Positions 9,853 through 17,536 of a stretch of DNA of 64,000 nt are shown one piece after another. This DNA comes from Streptomyces bungoensis (GTDB lineage: Bacteria > Actinomycetota > Actinomycetes > Streptomycetales > Streptomycetaceae). Under the pieces are notes generated by a model, which searched no databases, was not told the DNA's origin, and saw nothing but the letters and a program-made list of their open reading frames with translations. The number at the start of each line of letters is the position of its first letter. Position 1 is the first letter of the stretch. Made by a program: the position numbers and the translations under genes. The stretch spans positions 429,434 through 493,433 of the forward strand of contig NZ_KQ948851.1 of NCBI RefSeq assembly GCF_001514215.1, read 5' to 3'.

Positions 9853-10743
9853 TCAGACCTGCGCGCCGGACAGACGCTCCACGGCCCGCAGCAGCGCCGA
9901 GTGGTCCAGGCCTCCGTCGCCCTGCGCGCGCAGGGAGGCGACCAGCTGGGCGACCACGGCGCCGACCGGCAGGGCGGCACCGACGGTGCGGGCGGCGTCC
10001 GTGACGATGCCCATGTCCTTGTGGTGCAGATCGATGCGGAAGCCTGGCCTGAAGTCGCGGCTCAGGAAGTTGTCCTTCTTCCGTGTCAGCACGGTGGAGC
10101 CCGCGAGGCCGCCGTTCAGCACGTCCAGCGCGGCCTTCAGGTCCACGCCGGACTTCTCCAGGAAGACCACGGCCTCGGCGCAGGCCTGGATGTTCACGGC
10201 CACGATCAGCTGGTTGGCGGCCTTCACGGTCTGGCCGGAGCCGTGCGGGCCGCACAGCACGATGGTCCTGCCGAGCGCCTCGAAGACCGGCCGGGCCTCG
10301 TCGAAGTCGGCCTGCTCGCCGCCGACCATGATCGACAGCACGGCCTCGACCGCGCCCGCCTCGCCGCCGGACACCGGGGCGTCCAGCACCCGGACGCCCT
10401 TCTGCCGCGCGGCCTTCGCCAGGTCGATCGAGGTCTGCGGGGTGATCGAGGACATGTCGATCAGCAGGGAGCCCTGCCGCGCGTTCTCCAGGATGCCGTC
10501 CGGGCCGTAGGCGATGGCCTCGACCTGCGGGGACGCGGGCACCATCGTGATCACCACGTCGGCGTCGCGCACGGCCTCGGCGATCGAGCCGGCCGCGGTG
10601 CCGCCGGCCGCGGCCAGCCGGTCCAGCTTGTCCTGCTCCAGCGTGTAGCCGGTGACGTCGTAACCCGCCTTGACCAGGTTCTCGGACATGGGGGAGCCCA
10701 TGATGCCGAGGCCGATCCAGGCGACCTTGGGGAGCGTGCTCAT
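9853..10743 (-). CDS. glxR: Tartronate semialdehyde reductase (2-hydroxy-3-oxopropionate reductase)
   Basis: A 296-residue beta-hydroxyacid dehydrogenase that reduces tartronate semialdehyde to D-glycerate with NAD(P)H. The Rossmann motif is 'WIGLGIMGSPMSENL' (about residues 9-23), the substrate motif 'DAPVSGGEAGA' is at about 121-131 and the catalytic Lys174 is in 'GSGQTVKAANQ'. It lies 27 bases after hyi on the same strand, so hyi-glxR form an operon that uses the product of Gcl. RBS GAAAGG is visible before the ATG. Confidence 0.95.
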   Translation of the reverse strand: MSTLPKVAWIGLGIMGSPMSENLVKAGYDVTGYTLEQDKLDRLAAAGGTAAGSIAEAVRDADVVITMVPASPQVEAIAYGPDGILENARQGSLLIDMSSITPQTSIDLAKAARQKGVRVLDAPVSGGEAGAVEAVLSIMVGGEQADFDEARPVFEALGRTIVLCGPHGSGQTVKAANQLIVAVNIQACAEAVVFLEKSGVDLKAALDVLNGGLAGSTVLTRKKDNFLSRDFRPGFRIDLHHKDMGIVTDAARTVGAALPVGAVVAQLVASLRAQGDGGLDHSALLRAVERLSGAQV

Positions 10744-10770
10744 GAAGTGTGTGCCTTTCGGTGAGGGAGT

Positions 10771-11610
10771 TCAGCGGGCGGCGCGCGCCTCGCGGGGCAG
10801 CCAGCCGAAGGCCTCGGCGCTCGGGCGCTCGCCCGGCTTGTACTCGAGGCCGATCCAGCCGTCGTAGCCCGCCTTCTTCAGCTGGTCCAGGAGGTCTTCG
10901 AGCGGCAGCGACCCGGTGCCCGGCGCGCCGCGGCCCGGGTTGTCGGCGATCTGCACATGGCCCGTCTTCGCGGCGTACCGCTCGATCACCGACGGCAGGT
11001 CCTCGCCGTTCATGGACAGGTGGTAGAGGTCCATGAGGAAGCGCGCGTTGCCGAGCCCCGTCGCCTCGTTGACCTTGTCGACGACGCCGATCCCGGCCGA
11101 CGCGCTGACCAGCGGATACAGCGGCGACTCGGGCTGGTTGAGCGTCTCGATCAGCAGAGTCGCGCCGATGCGGTCGGCCGCGCGGGCCGCGAGGACCAGG
11201 TTCTCCAGGGCCAGCGCGTCCTGCTCGGCCGGGTCGGCGCCCTCGACGCGGTTGCCGTACAGCGCGTTGAGCGCCGTGCAGCCCAGCGACTGCGCGAAAC
11301 CGGCCGCCGCGTCGACGTTGGCGCGGAACCTGTCCGACTCCGCGCCGGGGACCGACAGGGCGCCGCGGTCGGGGCCCGGCAGCTGCCCGGCGTAGAAGTT
11401 CAGTCCCGTGAGGCGCACGCCCGCGTCCTCGATCGCCTTCTTCAGGGCGTCGAGCGCGGACCGCCCGGGGGCGGGGGAGTCGACCCAGGGCCACCACAGC
11501 TCGACCGCGGTGAAGCCCGCCGCGGCGGCGGCCGCGGGGCGCTCCAGAAGCGGGAGTTCCGTGAAGAGGATCGACAGGTTGACGTTGAAGCGCTGGTCTG
11601 CGAATCCCAC
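10771..11610 (-). CDS. hyi: Hydroxypyruvate isomerase
   Basis: A 279-residue TIM-barrel enzyme of the Hyi family that interconverts hydroxypyruvate and tartronate semialdehyde. Family features are 'FNVNLSILFTELPLLERPAAAAAAGF', the metal-site glutamates in 'LLIETLNQ' and 'GLEYKP', and 'FLMDLYHLSMNGEDL'. A GTG start at 11610 is preferred over an ATG at 11640. GGAAGGGAG stands 10 bases before the GTG, while the ATG lies inside the operator palindrome 11635-11649 and lacks its own site. First gene of the hyi-glxR operon. Confidence 0.93.
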   Translation of the reverse strand: MGFADQRFNVNLSILFTELPLLERPAAAAAAGFTAVELWWPWVDSPAPGRSALDALKKAIEDAGVRLTGLNFYAGQLPGPDRGALSVPGAESDRFRANVDAAAGFAQSLGCTALNALYGNRVEGADPAEQDALALENLVLAARAADRIGATLLIETLNQPESPLYPLVSASAGIGVVDKVNEATGLGNARFLMDLYHLSMNGEDLPSVIERYAAKTGHVQIADNPGRGAPGTGSLPLEDLLDQLKKAGYDGWIGLEYKPGERPSAEAFGWLPREARAAR

Positions 11611-11620
11611 GGGGGCGGCG

Positions 11621-11629
11621 CTCCCTTCC
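11621..11629 (-). promoter_or_regulatory. Ribosome binding site that fixes the hyi start
   Basis: GGAAGGGAG on the minus strand, 10 bases before the GTG at 11610; it argues against the ATG at 11640. Confidence 0.7.
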
Positions 11630-11634
11630 TTCAA

Positions 11635-11670
11635 TTCCATAATGTGGAAGTTTGTTTCTGCTTAACGGAA
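11635..11670. promoter_or_regulatory. Two AllR-type operators between hyi and 11766 gene
   Basis: TTCCA-TAATG-TGGAA (11635-11649) and TTCTG-CTTAA-CGGAA (11656-11670). Their centres are 21 bp apart, two helical turns, so two dimers could bind the same face. They can control hyi-glxR and perhaps the divergent gene at 11766. Confidence 0.7.
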
Positions 11671-11765
11671 GATTGCCTGCGGGGTTCGCCGCTTGTCAAG
11701 GGGGTCGTCCGCCGGTCCGCGGCCGGACCTGCCCAGCGGCCGTCGCCGCGGGTTAGGTTGAGGCC

Positions 11766-12017
11766 GTGCGATTGAGAGTGGAGTTCACGACCGAGCCCTT
11801 CGACCTGGAGGAGGCGCCCGCGCACGCCGTGGCGGCCCGCGAGGTCATCGAGGCGGCCGAGCTGGACGCCGTGGACGTCGGCCCGTTCGGCAACACGGCC
11901 GAAGGGAGTGCGGACCGCGTGCTGACGGCCGTGGACGCGCTGCTGCGCACGTCCCTCCAGGCCGGTGCCACCCGGATCTCGCTGCAGGTCAACGTGGTGG
12001 GGGAGGACGGGAAGTGA
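11766..12017 (+). CDS. Small thiamine-binding-like (MTH1187/YkoF-type) protein
   Basis: An 83-residue protein, 'RVEFTTEPFDLEEAPAHAVAAREVIEAAELDAVDVGPFGNTAEG...LQAGATRISLQVNVVGED'. The sequence fits a single small ferredoxin-like domain of the MTH1187/YkoF thiamine-binding type, judged by pattern only. Thiamine diphosphate is the cofactor of Gcl, which could explain its presence here (inference). GTG start, weak ribosome site. Its stop overlaps the next start by 4 bp (GTGA), so the two are co-translated. Confidence 0.7.
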   Translation: MRLRVEFTTEPFDLEEAPAHAVAAREVIEAAELDAVDVGPFGNTAEGSADRVLTAVDALLRTSLQAGATRISLQVNVVGEDGK

Positions 12018-12382
12018 CCGGTGCCGGGGACGAGTCCTTCATCGCGGCCGTGAAGCCGCTGGTCGACGCCATGGGCGGGGACCTGCTGCCGCCCGACGAG
12101 GCCGGCCCCGACGACGTCGTGCTCACCTGGGAGGGCGCCGACGTGGTCGCCGTGCGCCTGCCGCAGCTCGCCGACTCCCTGGACCACATCCTCGCCGCGA
12201 TGGAGCGCCGCAAGGGCATGCCCCTCGCCGACCTGGACCGCAAGGCCAAGCAGGAGGTCGTGCGCGTGCTGGAGGCGCGGGGCGCCTTCTCCGTCCGGCA
12301 CGGCGTGGAGACGGTGGCGGGCGCGCTCGGCGTCAGCCGCTTCACCGTCTACAACTACCTCAACCGCGAGAAGCAGGGCTGA
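12014..12382 (+). CDS. HTH_22 (YheO-like) DNA-binding protein, short form
   Basis: A 122-residue protein whose C-terminal 50 residues match the YheO/DauR-type HTH_22 domain: 'KQEVVRVLEARGAFSVRHGVETVAGALGVSRFTVYNYLNREKQG'. The N-terminal 70 residues are too short for the PAS-like sensor of that family and look like a truncated or different input domain ('GADVVAVRLPQLADSLDHILAAMERRKGMPLADLDRKAK'). It directly precedes the uraD operon promoter (site 12410-12426), so it is a candidate local regulator of urate breakdown (inference). Confidence 0.75.
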   Translation: MTGAGDESFIAAVKPLVDAMGGDLLPPDEAGPDDVVLTWEGADVVAVRLPQLADSLDHILAAMERRKGMPLADLDRKAKQEVVRVLEARGAFSVRHGVETVAGALGVSRFTVYNYLNREKQG

Positions 12383-12409
12383 GGGCCGCCCGGGATGTAA
12401 CCCGGAATT

Positions 12410-12426
12410 TTCAACAAAGTGTTGAC
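12410..12426. promoter_or_regulatory. TTCAAC-N5-GTTGAC palindrome upstream of uraD
   Basis: TTCAAC-AAAGT-GTTGAC, 76 bp before the uraD start. A 20-bp stretch from 12410 is identical, in the other orientation, to the katA promoter site. Confidence 0.65.
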
Positions 12427-12501
12427 GCCGTGTTTCCGAGGGCGTTAGCTACTGGGCAGCCCGTTCAGCACGACGGCCGCCTGGCGGCCACGGAGGCTCC
12501 C

Positions 12502-13014
12502 GTGACGTCGACTTCCACGCCCCCGGGCCTGGCCCGGTTCAACGACCTGGCGGAGCAGGCGGCCCTCGCCGCCCTCCACGAGGCGTGCGCCTCCACCGAG
12601 TGGGCCCGGCACGTGCTCGCCGCCCGGCCCTACGCCACCCCCGACGACCTGTACGCCGCGAGCGACGCCGCCATGGCCGAGCTGACCCAAGCCGACCTGG
12701 CGGAGGCGATGGCCGGCCATCCGCCGATCGGCCGCCCCGAACCGGGCGACCCGGCCTCCGCCCGCGAACAGCGCGGCATGGCCGGCGCCTCCGAGGAGCT
12801 CAAGGCCGAGATGCTCGAACTCAACCTCGCCTACCAGGACAGGTTCGGCCACGTGTTCCTGATCTGCGCCACCGGCAGGACCGGCGAGCAGATGCGCGAC
12901 GCGCTGAGGGAGCGGCTCGGCAACGCGCCGGAGCGGGAGCGGGAGATCGTCCGCACCGAGCTGGGGAAGATCAACCGCATCCGCCTGGCCCGACTCGTCG
13001 AAGAGGACGCCTGA
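12502..13014 (+). CDS. uraD: OHCU decarboxylase
   Basis: A 170-residue 2-oxo-4-hydroxy-4-carboxy-5-ureidoimidazoline decarboxylase, which makes S-allantoin in the last step of urate oxidation. The catalytic His73 is in 'AGHPPIG', Glu89 in 'ASAREQRGM', and 'YQDRFGHVFLICATGR' is the family signature. GTG at 12502 follows GGAGG by about 6 bases. It is the first of three tightly packed genes (gaps of 4 and 3 bases) for the complete urate-to-allantoin path. Confidence 0.95.
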   Translation: MTSTSTPPGLARFNDLAEQAALAALHEACASTEWARHVLAARPYATPDDLYAASDAAMAELTQADLAEAMAGHPPIGRPEPGDPASAREQRGMAGASEELKAEMLELNLAYQDRFGHVFLICATGRTGEQMRDALRERLGNAPEREREIVRTELGKINRIRLARLVEEDA

Positions 13015-13018
13015 CACC

Positions 13019-13426
13019 ATGAGCACCAGCACCACCGCCTCCGTGTCCACGCACATCCTGGACACCTCCGCCGGACGCCCCGCCGAGGGCGTCGCCGTCC
13101 ACCTCTCGGCCCGCGCCGGCCGGGACGCGCGGTGGCAGGCGCTCGGCGGCTCGGCGACCGACGCCGACGGCCGGTGCAAGGACCTGCCGGCGCTGCCGGA
13201 GGGGATCACCCACGTACGGCTCGACTTCGCCGTCGAGGCGTACTTCGAAGGAAACACTGCGAAGAAGCAAGCCGACTCGCAGCAGGACGCCCCCGCGCAT
13301 CGGGACAGCGGACCGGGCGTGTTCTTCCCGGAGGTGGCGATCACGTTCGCCGTCGTACCGGGCGAGCACTACCACGTACCGCTGCTGCTCAACCCGTTCG
13401 GCTACTCCGTTTACCGAGGGAGCTAG
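13019..13426 (+). CDS. uraH: 5-hydroxyisourate hydrolase (transthyretin-like)
   Basis: A 135-residue protein that opens 5-hydroxyisourate to OHCU. It carries the family N-terminal 'VSTHILDTSAGRPAEGV' with its catalytic His and the C-terminal 'YHVPLLLNPFGYSVYRGS' tetrapeptide motif. Slightly longer than the usual 110-120 residues because of an insert 'NTAKKQADSQQDAPAHRDSG' (about residues 78-99) in the loop before 'FFPEV'. Cytoplasmic; co-translated with uraD and uricase. Confidence 0.95.
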   Translation: MSTSTTASVSTHILDTSAGRPAEGVAVHLSARAGRDARWQALGGSATDADGRCKDLPALPEGITHVRLDFAVEAYFEGNTAKKQADSQQDAPAHRDSGPGVFFPEVAITFAVVPGEHYHVPLLLNPFGYSVYRGS

Positions 13427-13429
13427 CTC

Positions 13430-14353
13430 ATGCCCACCATCCTGGGACAGAACCAGTACGGCAAGGCCGAGAACCGAGTCGTCAAGATCACGCGGGACGG
13501 CGCCACCCACCACATCAAGGACCTCAACGTCTCCGTCGCCCTGAGCGGCGACATGGAGGAGGTCCACTACTCCGGCTCCAACGCCAACGTCCTGCCGACC
13601 GACACCACCAAGAACACGGTGTTCGCGTTCGCCAAGGAGCACGGCATCGAGTCCGCCGAGCAGTTCGGCATCCACCTCGCCCGGCACTTCGTCACCTCGC
13701 AGGAGCCGATCCACCGCGCCCGGATCCGCATCGAGGAGTACGCCTGGGAGCGGATCGAGACCTCCGACGCCAACTCCCGGTTCATCGGCGCGGACGAGGT
13801 CAAGCACTCGTTCGTGCGCAAGGGCCAGGAGACCCGGCTCACCCAGATCACCTACGACGGCTCGTCCTGGGAGGTGATCTCGGGTCTGAAGGACCTGACG
13901 GTGATGAACTCGACCAACTCCGAGTTCTGGGGCTACGTCAAGGACAGGTACACGACGCTCCAGGAGGCGTACGACCGGATCCTGGCGACCTCGGTATCCG
14001 GCCGCTGGCGCTTCAACTGGACCGGCGACGAGCAGAAGATGCCGAACTGGGAGAAGTCCTACGAGCAGGTGAGGAAGCACATGCTGCAGGCCTTCGCCGA
14101 GACGTACTCCCTCTCCCTGCAGCAGACGCTGTACCAGATGGGCGCGCGCGTCATCAACAACCGCAGCGAGATCGACGAGGTCCGGTTCTCGCTGCCGAAC
14201 AGCCACCACTTCCTGGTGGACCTGGAGCCCTTCGGGCTCAAGAACGACAACGAGGTCTACTTCGCCGCCGACCGGCCCTACGGCTTGATCGAGGGGACCG
14301 TCCTGCGGGACGGCTGCGAGCCGAAGATCCCGGTGGACCTCACCAACCTCTGA
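13430..14353 (+). CDS. uaZ: Uricase (urate oxidase)
   Basis: A 307-residue cofactor-free urate oxidase giving 5-hydroxyisourate and H2O2. The catalytic Lys12 is in 'QNQYGKAENRV', Thr57 in 'NVLPTDTTKNTV', and the active-site His follows in 'SLPNSHHFLVDL'. Both T-fold halves are present, and the length is normal. It ends in VDLTNL, not a peroxisomal signal, as expected in bacteria. Last gene of the uraD-uraH-uaZ operon. The H2O2 it makes explains the catalase in the same locus. Confidence 0.97.
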   Translation: MPTILGQNQYGKAENRVVKITRDGATHHIKDLNVSVALSGDMEEVHYSGSNANVLPTDTTKNTVFAFAKEHGIESAEQFGIHLARHFVTSQEPIHRARIRIEEYAWERIETSDANSRFIGADEVKHSFVRKGQETRLTQITYDGSSWEVISGLKDLTVMNSTNSEFWGYVKDRYTTLQEAYDRILATSVSGRWRFNWTGDEQKMPNWEKSYEQVRKHMLQAFAETYSLSLQQTLYQMGARVINNRSEIDEVRFSLPNSHHFLVDLEPFGLKNDNEVYFAADRPYGLIEGTVLRDGCEPKIPVDLTNL

Positions 14354-14370
14354 CATCCCCCTCTCGGCAC

Positions 14371-14412
14371 CCGTGACCGGGGAACCCGCTCCACCCGATC
14401 CTCCGGTCACGG
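14371..14412 (+). terminator. Inverted repeat after uricase
   Basis: 10-bp perfect arms CCGTGACCGG (14371-14380) and CCGGTCACGG (14403-14412) with a 22-base loop, in the gap between uaZ and the deaminase gene. It may be a weak terminator or an attenuator; no palindromes of the two regulon classes are seen in this gap. Confidence 0.45.
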
Positions 14413-14478
14413 CACTCAAAGCTTCCAGGGTCCTGCCGTGCCCACCCGTTCGAGTCCACTGAGCGAAAAGGACGCATC

Positions 14479-15858
14479 ATGGCAGCAGCCCAGCGCATCG
14501 TCATCGAGAACGGTGCGATCGCGACCGTCGACGCCGGCGGCACCGAGTACGCCCGCGGGTACGTCGTCCTCGCCGGCAACCGGATCGAGGCGGTCGGCGC
14601 GGGCAGGGCCCCCGAGGGCCTGGAGAACGTCGTGCGCCGCATCGACGCCACCGGGCACCTGGTGACCCCCGGCCTGGTCAACACCCACCACCACTTCTAC
14701 CAGTGGATCACCCGGGGCCTGGCCACGGACCACAACCTCTTCGACTGGCTCGTCGCGCTGTACCCGACGTGGGCGCGCATCGACGAGCCGATGGTGTACG
14801 CGGCGGCCCAGGGCTCGCTCGCGATGATGGCCCGCGGCGGCGTCACCACCGCCATGGACCACCACTACGTCTTCCCCCGGGGCTCCGGCGACCTGTCCGG
14901 CGCGATCATCCGCGCCGCCCGCGAGACGGGCGTCCGCTTCACCCTGGCCCGCGGCTCCATGGACCGCGGCGAGAAGGACGGCGGCCTGCCCCCGGACTTC
15001 GCCGTCGAGACCCTCGAGGACGCGCTCGCCGCCACCGAGGCCACCGTCCGGGAGCACCACGACGCCTCCTTCGACGCGATGACCCAGGTCGCCGTCGCCC
15101 CCTGCTCCCCGTTCTCCGTCTCCACCGAACTGCTCAGGGAGGGCGCCGAACTGGCCCGCCGGCTCGGGGTACGGCTGCACACCCACGGCTCGGAGACCGT
15201 GGAGGAGGAGAAGTTCTGCCACGAGCTGTTCGGCATGGGCCCGACCGACTACTTCGAGTCCACCGGCTGGCTCGGCGAGGACGTGTGGATGGCGCACTGC
15301 GTCCACATGAACGACTCCGACATCGCCGCCTTCGCCCGGACGAGGACCGGTGTCGCGCACTGCCCGTCGTCCAACGCCCGGCTGGCGGCCGGCATCGCCC
15401 GGGTGCCGGACATGCTCGCCGCCGGCGTGCCCGTGGGCCTGGGCGTCGACGGCACCGCCTCCAACGAGTCCGGCGAACTCCACACCGAGCTGCGCAACGC
15501 CCTGCTGATCAACCGGCTCGGCGCACACAAGGAGGCCGCGCTGACCGCCCGGCAGGCCCTGCGGCTCGGCACCTACGGCGGCGCCCAGGTGCTCGGCCGC
15601 GCCGCCGAGACCGGTTCGCTGGAGGCGGGCAAGCTGGCCGACCTGGTGCTGTGGAGGCTGGACACCCTCGCCCACGCCTCCATCGCCGACCCGGTGGCCG
15701 CGCTGGTCCTCGGCGCGGCCGCCCCGGTCACCGCGTCCTTCGTGAACGGCCGGCAGATCGTCGAGGACGGCCGCCTGCTCACCGTCGACGAGGACGCCGT
15801 CGCCCGCTCCACGCGGGAAGAGGCCCAGCGCCTCGCGCGGATCACCGCGCAGAGCTGA
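14479..15858 (+). CDS. 8-oxoguanine deaminase
   Basis: A 459-residue amidohydrolase that deaminates 8-oxoguanine to urate. The metal-binding motif is 'LVNTHHHFYQWITRGLA' (about residues 64-80). Further metal ligands lie in 'LHTHGSETVEEE', 'WMAHCVHM' and 'GLGVDGTASNESG'. 'HPTHHHFYQ'-type triple His and 'HVHTHGSET' are typical of the 8-oxoguanine branch; other guanine/cytosine deaminase-like activities are possible. It feeds urate into the uricase operon just upstream. ATG with AAAAGGA before it. Confidence 0.9.
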   Translation: MAAAQRIVIENGAIATVDAGGTEYARGYVVLAGNRIEAVGAGRAPEGLENVVRRIDATGHLVTPGLVNTHHHFYQWITRGLATDHNLFDWLVALYPTWARIDEPMVYAAAQGSLAMMARGGVTTAMDHHYVFPRGSGDLSGAIIRAARETGVRFTLARGSMDRGEKDGGLPPDFAVETLEDALAATEATVREHHDASFDAMTQVAVAPCSPFSVSTELLREGAELARRLGVRLHTHGSETVEEEKFCHELFGMGPTDYFESTGWLGEDVWMAHCVHMNDSDIAAFARTRTGVAHCPSSNARLAAGIARVPDMLAAGVPVGLGVDGTASNESGELHTELRNALLINRLGAHKEAALTARQALRLGTYGGAQVLGRAAETGSLEAGKLADLVLWRLDTLAHASIADPVAALVLGAAAPVTASFVNGRQIVEDGRLLTVDEDAVARSTREEAQRLARITAQS

Positions 15859-15903
15859 GCCGGCACCGGACTCCGGCCGGGAGGGACGGCTCCCGGTCGG
15901 CGG

Positions 15904-15967
15904 CCGTGGACCCGAGCGGGGTCCACGGCGGCCGCCTCCGGGGCGCGCGTGAAGGCGCGCGCCCCGG
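15904..15967 (+). terminator. Tandem hairpins after 8-oxoguanine deaminase
   Basis: First hairpin: 10-bp stem 15904-15913 / 15919-15928, loop GAGCG. Second: 11-bp stem 15938-15948 / 15957-15967. They separate the deaminase from the permease gene. Confidence 0.7.
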
Positions 15968-16005
15968 AACGGTCACCGTCCGCCCGGACCCTCCCGGGTC
16001 CCCGG

Positions 16006-16050
16006 TCCCTCCCCCACTCTCGACTTCGCTCGAGCGGGAGGTGCCCCCAT
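16006..16050. repeat. Small dispersed Streptomyces repeat, copy 1
   Basis: A stretch of the type CCCTCCCCCAC...CTTCG...GCGGGAGGTGCCCCCA, with CCTCCC/GGGAGG arms around CTCGACTTCGCTCGAG. Short GC-rich elements of this pattern occur many times in Streptomyces genomes (general knowledge). A related copy lies inside the siderophore synthetase gene at 26882-26915. Confidence 0.55.
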
Positions 16051-16117
16051 GCCCACACGCACCACCTCCTTGAACCCACGTCACAGCCGACGTGTCCCAC
16101 CGACCGGAGGAGCCGCC

Positions 16118-17536
16118 GTGTCCGCTCACCCCGCCGACGCCGACGAGCAGTCCGTCCACCCCGCCCCGCCCGTCCATCCCGTGGACAAGAAGCTCCCCGC
16201 CCTGAAGATGGCGACCAGCGGCCTGCAGCACGTGGCCGCGATGTACGCGGGGGTCGTCGCCCCGCCCCTGATCGTCGGCGCGGCCGTAGGCCTGTCCGGC
16301 ACCGACCTCACCTTCCTCACCGGAGCCTGCCTCTTCACGGCCGGCCTCGCGACCTTCCTGCAGACCCTCGGGATCTGGAAGATCGGCGCCCGGCTGCCGT
16401 TCGTCAACGGCGTCACCTTCGCCGGTGTCGCCCCGATGACCGCGATCGTCGCCTCCACCAAGGACAAGGCGGACGCGCTGCCGGTCATCTTCGGCGCGGT
16501 GATCGTGGCCGGACTCCTCGGCTTCCTGTTCGCCCCCGTGTTCTGCAAGGCGATCCGCTTCTTCCCGCCCGTCGTCACCGGCACGGTCATCACCCTGATC
16601 GGCGTCTCGCTCCTGCCGGTCGCCTTCAACTGGGCCCAGGGCCCGAACCCGGCCGCGCACGACTACGGCTCGCCGACGAACCTGGCCCTCGCCGGCATCA
16701 CCCTGCTGATCGTGCTGCTGCTGCGCCGCTTCACCCGCGGCTTCGCCAAGCAGATCGCGGTGCTCCTCGGCCTGGTCGCCGGCACGCTCGTCGCGATCCC
16801 GTTCGGCGTCACGGACTTCGGCGCGGTCACCAGGGCGGACGTGGTGGGCTTTCCGACGCCGTTCCACTTCGGCGTCCCGCAGTTCCACATCGCCGCCATC
16901 CTGTCGATGTGCGTGGTGATGGTGGTGTCGATGACCGAGTCGACCGCCGACATGCTGGCCCTCGGCGAGATCGTCGAACGCCCCTCGGACGAGCGGACGA
17001 TCGCGGCCGGCCTGCGCGCCGACACCCTCGGCTCGGCGCTCAGCCCGCTGTTCAACGGCTTCATGTGCAGCGCCTTCGCGCAGAACATCGGCCTGGTCGC
17101 GATGACGAGGATCCGCAGCCGGTTCGTCGTCGCCGCCGGCGGTGGCTTCCTGGTCCTGATGGGGCTGTGCCCGATGGCCGCCTCGCTCATCGCCGTCGTA
17201 CCGCGCCCGGTCCTCGGCGGCGCCGGTGTCGTCCTGTTCGGCTCGGTCGCCGCGAGCGGCGTGCAGACCCTGGTCCGGGCCGGCCTGGAGAAGGACAACA
17301 ACGTGCTGATCGTGGCCGTGTCCCTCGCCGTCGGCATCATCCCGATCACGGCCCCGGGCTTCTACCACGCGTTCCCGGACACCGCGCGGATCGTCCTGGA
17401 CTCCGGCATCTCCACGGGCTGCGTCACCGCGGTCCTGCTGAACATCGTCTTCAACCACCTCGGCGGAGGCCGCGAGGCCGCGGAGGTCACCCACCCGATG
17501 GAGCCGGGCGAGGAACTGGCCCCGGCCACGCCATGA
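16118..17536 (+). CDS. Purine permease, NAT/NCS2 family
   Basis: A 472-residue membrane protein with about 12-14 hydrophobic segments. The NCS2 signature is visible in 'ALKMATSGLQHVAAMYAGVVAPPLIVG' at the start and 'FAQNIGLVAMTRIRSRFVVAAGG' plus 'PRPVLGGAGVVLFGSVAASG' later. It probably imports urate or xanthine by proton symport, judged by its place after the urate genes. GTG at 16118 is chosen because GGAGGAG stands 5 bases before it; the upstream ATG at 16049 lies at the edge of the dispersed repeat. Its last 50 bases overlap the end of a convergent gene. Confidence 0.92.
   Translation: MSAHPADADEQSVHPAPPVHPVDKKLPALKMATSGLQHVAAMYAGVVAPPLIVGAAVGLSGTDLTFLTGACLFTAGLATFLQTLGIWKIGARLPFVNGVTFAGVAPMTAIVASTKDKADALPVIFGAVIVAGLLGFLFAPVFCKAIRFFPPVVTGTVITLIGVSLLPVAFNWAQGPNPAAHDYGSPTNLALAGITLLIVLLLRRFTRGFAKQIAVLLGLVAGTLVAIPFGVTDFGAVTRADVVGFPTPFHFGVPQFHIAAILSMCVVMVVSMTESTADMLALGEIVERPSDERTIAAGLRADTLGSALSPLFNGFMCSAFAQNIGLVAMTRIRSRFVVAAGGGFLVLMGLCPMAASLIAVVPRPVLGGAGVVLFGSVAASGVQTLVRAGLEKDNNVLIVAVSLAVGIIPITAPGFYHAFPDTARIVLDSGISTGCVTAVLLNIVFNHLGGGREAAEVTHPMEPGEELAPATP

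Noticed and set aside
14354..14478. Purine riboswitch before the 8-oxoguanine deaminase
   Set aside because: The gap is GC-rich, has one simple hairpin and none of the conserved purine-aptamer loops.
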